Of a stretch of DNA of 43,583 nucleotides, positions 39,715-43,583 are shown in pieces. Position 1 is the first letter of the stretch. Each line of letters starts with the position of its first letter. The notes under the pieces are model-generated. The model did not search any database, had not been told where the DNA came from, and worked only from the letters and a program-made list of their open reading frames with translations. The stretch is from Bacteroidota bacterium (GTDB lineage Bacteria > Bacteroidota > Bacteroidia > Palsa-965). Made by a program: the position numbers and the translations under genes. The stretch spans positions 1-43,583 of the forward strand of contig JAJTEY010000037.1 in NCBI GenBank assembly GCA_021299855.1, written 5' to 3'.

Positions 39715-42366
39715 TCAAAAATCATCCTCCTCTTCGTCCTTCTTCCCTGAACCTTTGTCAATTGAAAATTTACCTTCTTCCTCGTTTTTCTTGCGGTCCT
39801 TGCGGTTTTCTTTGGGCGTTTGTTGGCCGGTAACAGTGCTGTCTTTTTTGAACCAACCGAATTCCTCATTCAGAATTACTTTCATATTCTGCTTCTCGGT
39901 TTGTACATCATCTTTAATCTGTTGAATGGCTCCTTTCGTGTCGTACTTAATGTCCGGATTATCAACCGGTCCTTTCATCGTTAAGAATAAGCGGGTGCGA
40001 TGACCGCCATCGTTTTCTTCTACGCCAAATTCAGAGTTTTCCTTTTTCGCGTCTTTCGCTTTTTTCCATTTCAATTCGTCCAGATCAATCGTAAAGTGAT
40101 AGTCAACAACATTGTCAAAATTATGCGTACCGCCCATGCTGATGTTGATCGCACTTGACAAAATATCCATCTTTGGTATTGTAATTATGCGATTCCGAAT
40201 CTCAATTTGATTTTTTAAAGTTTTGAATTTAATATCCCGCAAATCGTCGAGCTTAATAAACTTTGCTAAGGAGTATAAAGGAGAAAAATCGGTTAACTGT
40301 CCTTGATCAATCGTTACATCCATAAACGCGTACAGCTTGTCTTCATTCATGTTGAGCGTGTTGCTCCAGACCGTAACGAATTCAATGTCGGACGTAATTT
40401 TTCCTTTGATGTTTTTATCTACAATGGCTTCTTCTCCCGGAGTCTGTCCGAAATTTTCCATCTGATAAAACATCTGACTCATATCAACACGACTAAGTTT
40501 TGCATTACCCGTAATGAGTAACGAATCGTTTCTGCCGCTCCGAATATGCAAAGCGCCCATTACCGCTCCGTCCATGGTAGTAAATTGCGTTTCTTCTGCC
40601 GCCAGTTGTTGTTCGTTCATAGTAACGGTTGACGTTAGGGAAGTCGCTTTAAAGCGTCGAAACTGAATGTCCCGCACTGCGGTGTTTAACACCACGCGTA
40701 CACGTTCGGGCAAATGAAATTTGTATTCCGAATTTTGTGCTTTCGCCGATTTTTGGGGATCATCAGCCAACAATTCATCCAGGTTAATTCTACGCGAAGC
40801 GTGATTGGCTTCAATTACCAATTGTTCTTCATTGGTAAACAGGTAGCCCAATAAATTGCGCACGTTGCCGTTGAGCACAAAATCGCTTTGCCCGTAGCGC
40901 CCGCTGAATTCCTGCACCGCGACATTGTTTCCGTCAAAATCCATTTTACCGTTTACACTATCAGCGTGCAGCGTTCCGTCTTTAAACTTTACCGCAACTT
41001 GTTTCAATTCCATTTTACCGGAACTTTTAAATGCGCGTAAATCATTTGCAGTAAGTGATCCGGAGTGTCCTGGTTTCCCGTTAAAGTTAAGATTGACGGT
41101 TGCTGCGCCGGTCATGCTTTCAACGGTATCGATGGCCAGAAAATTTTGCAATTCGGACAGTTGAAGATTGCCGGTTATTTGCGCCTCGTATAACGGATTA
41201 TTAAAGGGTGCCATCGAGAAATTGCCGGAGAACGAACTTTGTTCCGTGTTGGCTTGAAACGATGTTAATCGTAAACCGTCTTCTCCTTTTACATTGCTGA
41301 ATTTCCCTGCAAGCTGCACGTTACGCAGTGTAACACCGGAAGATTTACGTGTGATGGTTGCTCCTTTACGAATTCCGAAATCGGCTTTTACGTCAGGCAA
41401 TAAGGAATCGTTGTACGCGCCGTTGATATCGGCAACGAAATAGAAATCGCCTTCGCTTTCATAATCTTTAATTTCTTCTTGCTGTGAAGATGGGAGTAAC
41501 GAAAGGGCCGAAGTAATATCCACATCTTCTCCCTCGGCTTTTAATGCAAGTAAAAGTTGATGCGGTTGATCATTGACTGTTCCGGATAATTTTAATTTCA
41601 ATGCACCAACTTTCAAATCGCCGGATGTAATGCTGTACGTGCCACTTTCTGTATTGCAATCGGCCTCCAGTTGCAGATGTCCTTTCTTTCCTGCGAAGAG
41701 TGCGGTTTTGTCGAGTTTTATTTCATGTGCGATAAAATCTGCTTCGGTACTGAAATTAAATTGTTGTTCCGTGAAGTTGCCGCCCAATAACACGTCCGTG
41801 AAATGCACGTGGTACTTGGTTTTGCTGCGCGCATCTTTAAATTGAAAGTCAACATTGCGCAAGCTGATTTCTTCCAAACTGAACGCTACATTGGAATTGC
41901 TCGTGTCGTTACCGGCGGGTTTCAGAAAATGAAAGTTGTCACGACCTTTTTTGTCAATCCACATGGCGACGGTACCATCGCGCAACGAGATGTGCGAAAT
42001 GGAGTAGTTGCCTTTGAAAATATCGGTAGCACTAAACTCTAAAGCAATTTTTTCGGCGCTGAAAAGTGTATCGCGATTTTTAATGTTGATGGCATCGAGG
42101 GCCGCAACATCGTTAAACTCTACAGACACCCGTGGGAAGCTGCGGATGAAGGTAACGTCAATGTTTTGTGGTTCGATGTACAGCGTGGTATTCAAGCGGG
42201 CATTCACTTCTTCAATAACGTACGCTTTGATTTTGTCTTCGTACAAGAAGATAAGTCCAACCAAAACCAGCAGTAGAAACACAAAACTTCCGCTGAGCCA
42301 CAAGAACAGCTTGAACAGCCTTTTGTACCAGGGTTTTTTTGCGGGCGTTATTGGCTGAGCTTCCAT
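39715..42366 (-). CDS. AsmA-like outer-membrane biogenesis/lipid-transport protein
   Basis: The protein has about 883 residues from the ATG at 42366 (MEAQPITPAKK); the longer open frame to 42393 overlaps the terminator of the upstream gene. One TM helix (about 24-47, LFLWLSGSFVFLLLVLVGLIFLY) anchors it in the inner membrane. The long periplasmic part is beta-rich, with typical AsmA features: IEPQNIDVTFIRSFPRVSVEFNDV near the N-terminus and the C-terminal block GTHNFDNVVDYHFTIDLDEL, then FLTMKGPVDNPDIKYD. The last 60 residues are charged and low in complexity (KDRKKNEEEGKFS, KKDEEEDDF). AsmA/TamB-type proteins are thought to form lipid bridges between membranes. Confidence 0.82.
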   Translation of the reverse strand: MEAQPITPAKKPWYKRLFKLFLWLSGSFVFLLLVLVGLIFLYEDKIKAYVIEEVNARLNTTLYIEPQNIDVTFIRSFPRVSVEFNDVAALDAINIKNRDTLFSAEKIALEFSATDIFKGNYSISHISLRDGTVAMWIDKKGRDNFHFLKPAGNDTSNSNVAFSLEEISLRNVDFQFKDARSKTKYHVHFTDVLLGGNFTEQQFNFSTEADFIAHEIKLDKTALFAGKKGHLQLEADCNTESGTYSITSGDLKVGALKLKLSGTVNDQPHQLLLALKAEGEDVDITSALSLLPSSQQEEIKDYESEGDFYFVADINGAYNDSLLPDVKADFGIRKGATITRKSSGVTLRNVQLAGKFSNVKGEDGLRLTSFQANTEQSSFSGNFSMAPFNNPLYEAQITGNLQLSELQNFLAIDTVESMTGAATVNLNFNGKPGHSGSLTANDLRAFKSSGKMELKQVAVKFKDGTLHADSVNGKMDFDGNNVAVQEFSGRYGQSDFVLNGNVRNLLGYLFTNEEQLVIEANHASRRINLDELLADDPQKSAKAQNSEYKFHLPERVRVVLNTAVRDIQFRRFKATSLTSTVTMNEQQLAAEETQFTTMDGAVMGALHIRSGRNDSLLITGNAKLSRVDMSQMFYQMENFGQTPGEEAIVDKNIKGKITSDIEFVTVWSNTLNMNEDKLYAFMDVTIDQGQLTDFSPLYSLAKFIKLDDLRDIKFKTLKNQIEIRNRIITIPKMDILSSAINISMGGTHNFDNVVDYHFTIDLDELKWKKAKDAKKENSEFGVEENDGGHRTRLFLTMKGPVDNPDIKYDTKGAIQQIKDDVQTEKQNMKVILNEEFGWFKKDSTVTGQQTPKENRKDRKKNEEEGKFSIDKGSGKKDEEEDDF

Positions 42367-42373
42367 GATTAAC

Positions 42374-42404
42374 GGTAAAAATAAAACGGGCACAGGGCCC
42401 GTTT
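42374..42404 (-). terminator. Intrinsic terminator after the pseudouridine synthase gene
   Basis: AAACGGGC (42384-42391) and GCCCGTTT (42397-42404) pair around ACAGG. On the minus strand the hairpin is followed by TATTTTTA. It separates the RluB-type gene (stop at 42452) from the AsmA-like gene starting at 42366. Confidence 0.8.
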
Positions 42405-42451
42405 CGTATGTCTATGAACGAAGTATTCATAGCAAAATGTTAATATGTAGC

Positions 42452-43583
42452 TTATTTCGCCTTCTTGCGCACGCCTTTTGCCTTCTGCTTCTTGTCGCCA
42501 CCAACCTGCATTTTCAACATGCCGATTTCTTGCGTACTTAAGAAACGCCATTTGCCGCGCGCGAGGTTCTTTTTCGTCAAACCTGCATACAGCACACGAT
42601 CCAGCGTTACCACATTGTAACCCAAATGTTCAAATAAACGACGCACAATACGGTTGCGACCCGAATGCAATACCACGCCTACCTGCTTTCTATCGGTGCC
42701 TTCGCCCACGTAGTTAATTTCATCCACCTTAATTGGTCCGTCTTCCAGCGTAACACCTTCAGAAATCGCCTCAAAGTCTTCTGCTTTCAGGTTTTTATCT
42801 AAAGTAACGTGATAGATTTTGCGAACACCGTATTTGGGATGCATCAGACGCTCGCTTAAATCGCCGTCGTTGGTTAACAACAACAGGCCAACGGTTTGTC
42901 TGTCGAGTCGCCCAACAGGATAAATGCGCTCTTTGCAGGCGTCTTTTACCAATTCCATTACTGTTCTGCGTTCCTGCGGATCGTCGGTGGTGGTGATATA
43001 ATCTTTTGGCTTATTGAGCAACACGTAAACAAAGCTCTCGCGACGCAACAACTGATCTCCGTAATGAACAGTATCACCCGGAGTAACCTTTGTGCCCAAT
43101 TCGGTTACAAATTTTCCGTTCACTTTTACGGCACCCGCGGCAATTAACTCGTCCGCTTCGCGACGGGAACACAATCCGGTATTGGCAATAAAACGATTGA
43201 GGCGAATAGCACCATTATCGTTGGCATCGCCTTTGTACGATACTTTCTTATTGCGGCTTTGTTTGCTCACAAATTCCTGAGCATCTTCCTGTCCGTCAAA
43301 TTCTACCCAACCATCTTCTTGTCCGTCTTCGTCTTTGCTGAACTTCGATTCGCTGAAGCGACGCTTTGGCCCTCCGGCATTACGATCGGAATAACTTTTC
43401 TTAAATCCTCCGCGATCATCACCGTATGATTTCTTTTTGAAACCGCCACGTTCGCTGCTGTCTCCGTACGAGCGACTCTTGCGTTCGCCACGATCATCAT
43501 CGCCGTATGATTTCTTTTTGAAACCGCCTCGCTCGCTGCTGTCGCCGTACGAGCGACTCTTGCGTTCACCGCCGTCATCACCG
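42452..43583 (-). CDS. rluB: 23S rRNA pseudouridine synthase, RluB type, with repetitive basic N-terminal extension (5' end outside window)
   Basis: The enzyme core starts at about 43200 with an S4 RNA-binding domain (RLNRFIANTGLCSRREADELI, GAVKVNGKFV). The synthase domain follows, with catalytic Asp in VGRLDRQTVGLLLLTNDGDL and later GRNRIVRRLFEHLGYNVVTL. The tail is Lys-rich (KKQKAKGVRKKAK). A GTG at 43270 looks like a start, but the same frame stays open to the right edge of the window and reads sensible sequence (EDGWVEFDGQEDAQEF preceded by RGG/YGDD repeats). The true start is therefore outside. The extension contains tandem copies of a 27-28 residue unit (GERKSRSYGDSSERGGF, KKKSYGDDDR). 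It acts on 23S rRNA in ribosome assembly. Confidence 0.9.
   Translation of the reverse strand, partial: GDDGGERKSRSYGDSSERGGFKKKSYGDDDRGERKSRSYGDSSERGGFKKKSYGDDRGGFKKSYSDRNAGGPKRRFSESKFSKDEDGQEDGWVEFDGQEDAQEFVSKQSRNKKVSYKGDANDNGAIRLNRFIANTGLCSRREADELIAAGAVKVNGKFVTELGTKVTPGDTVHYGDQLLRRESFVYVLLNKPKDYITTTDDPQERRTVMELVKDACKERIYPVGRLDRQTVGLLLLTNDGDLSERLMHPKYGVRKIYHVTLDKNLKAEDFEAISEGVTLEDGPIKVDEINYVGEGTDRKQVGVVLHSGRNRIVRRLFEHLGYNVVTLDRVLYAGLTKKNLARGKWRFLSTQEIGMLKMQVGGDKKQKAKGVRKKAK
43411..43583. repeat. In-frame tandem repeat of about 84 bp in the RluB N-terminal extension
   Basis: Two near-identical copies (about 43411-43500 and 43491-43583, running off the edge) encode ERKSRSYGDSSERGGF followed by KKKSYGDD. 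A third degenerate part (RGGFKKSYSDRN) follows. The copies differ mainly at silent positions and by one Asp codon, typical of repeat expansion within a disordered, basic RNA-binding tail. Confidence 0.75.

Noticed and set aside
43411-43583. Direct repeats at the right edge as a CRISPR array
   Set aside because: The copies are adjacent, of 84 bases, in frame and translate to a coherent repeated peptide; there are no spacers.

Overview
The window looks like a chromosomal segment of a member of the Bacteroidota, probably a Chitinophagales or Sphingobacteriales-like lineage; the exact order is inference. Signs of this are a type IX secretion C-terminal domain, a DUF4270 lipoprotein between a short GT5 protein and glmS, TTTG/TAnnTTTG promoters, almost no Shine-Dalgarno sequences, many small lipoproteins, a Thermus-type isocitrate dehydrogenase and a TolC/adaptor/RND operon under a TetR regulator. 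Nearly all of it is housekeeping or envelope chromosome. I see no prophage and no CRISPR array.

Layout. 1-2.2 kb: tail of a FIST sensor protein and a PAS/HisKA_2 histidine kinase. 2.2-4.3 kb: dCMP deaminase and an S41 protease, ended by a two-way terminator. 4.35-6.4 kb: small lipoprotein, Mn-type superoxide dismutase, outer-membrane barrel, TM2 protein. 6.4-10.4 kb (minus): GT5-like protein, DUF4270 lipoprotein, glmS, divergent from panC (10.5-11.4 kb). 11.5-13.1 kb (minus): ECF sigma factor, anti-sigma factor and a TonB-like C-terminus that seems frameshifted off the anti-sigma gene. 13.4-15.7 kb: His-rich small lipoprotein, a frameshifted OB-fold-like lipoprotein, a CAP-domain protein. 15.7-20.5 kb: LysR regulator divergent from a tight operon of icd, two paralogous small proteins, a DUF6671 zinc-ribbon protein and an SbtA bicarbonate transporter. 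20.6 kb: tRNA-Arg(CCT). 20.8-24.7 kb: FadL porin, T9SS esterase and GDSL-like lipoprotein. 24.7-27.8 kb: metG and an LD-carboxypeptidase. 27.8-30.9 kb (minus): adaptor, FtsX-like permease and ABC ATPase. 30.9-37.1 kb (minus): tetR, tolC, adaptor and RND permease. 37.4-38.8 kb: asnS. 38.85-39.65 kb: a small mobile-DNA island with two REP-like palindromes, an IS200-like (RAYT) transposase and a structured repeat. 39.7-43.6 kb (minus): AsmA-like protein and an RluB-type pseudouridine synthase that runs off the right edge.

Reading frames are broken in several places. There is a one-base slip in asnS. The sigma-linked and OB-fold lipoprotein genes each have a frameshift. The TetR gene lacks its middle part. 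The RND permease has two apparent internal losses, one removing TM4 with its proton-relay aspartates and one removing TM7. Damage to the essential asnS argues that at least some of these are sequence or assembly errors, but the efflux operon could be genuinely decaying.

The best candidates for something new are the icd / small-protein pair / DUF6671 / sbtA operon facing a LysR regulator, and the RAYT island, whose two palindromes share a core and carry a compensatory base-pair change. All calls are from reading the sequence and remembered family features; no database search was run.
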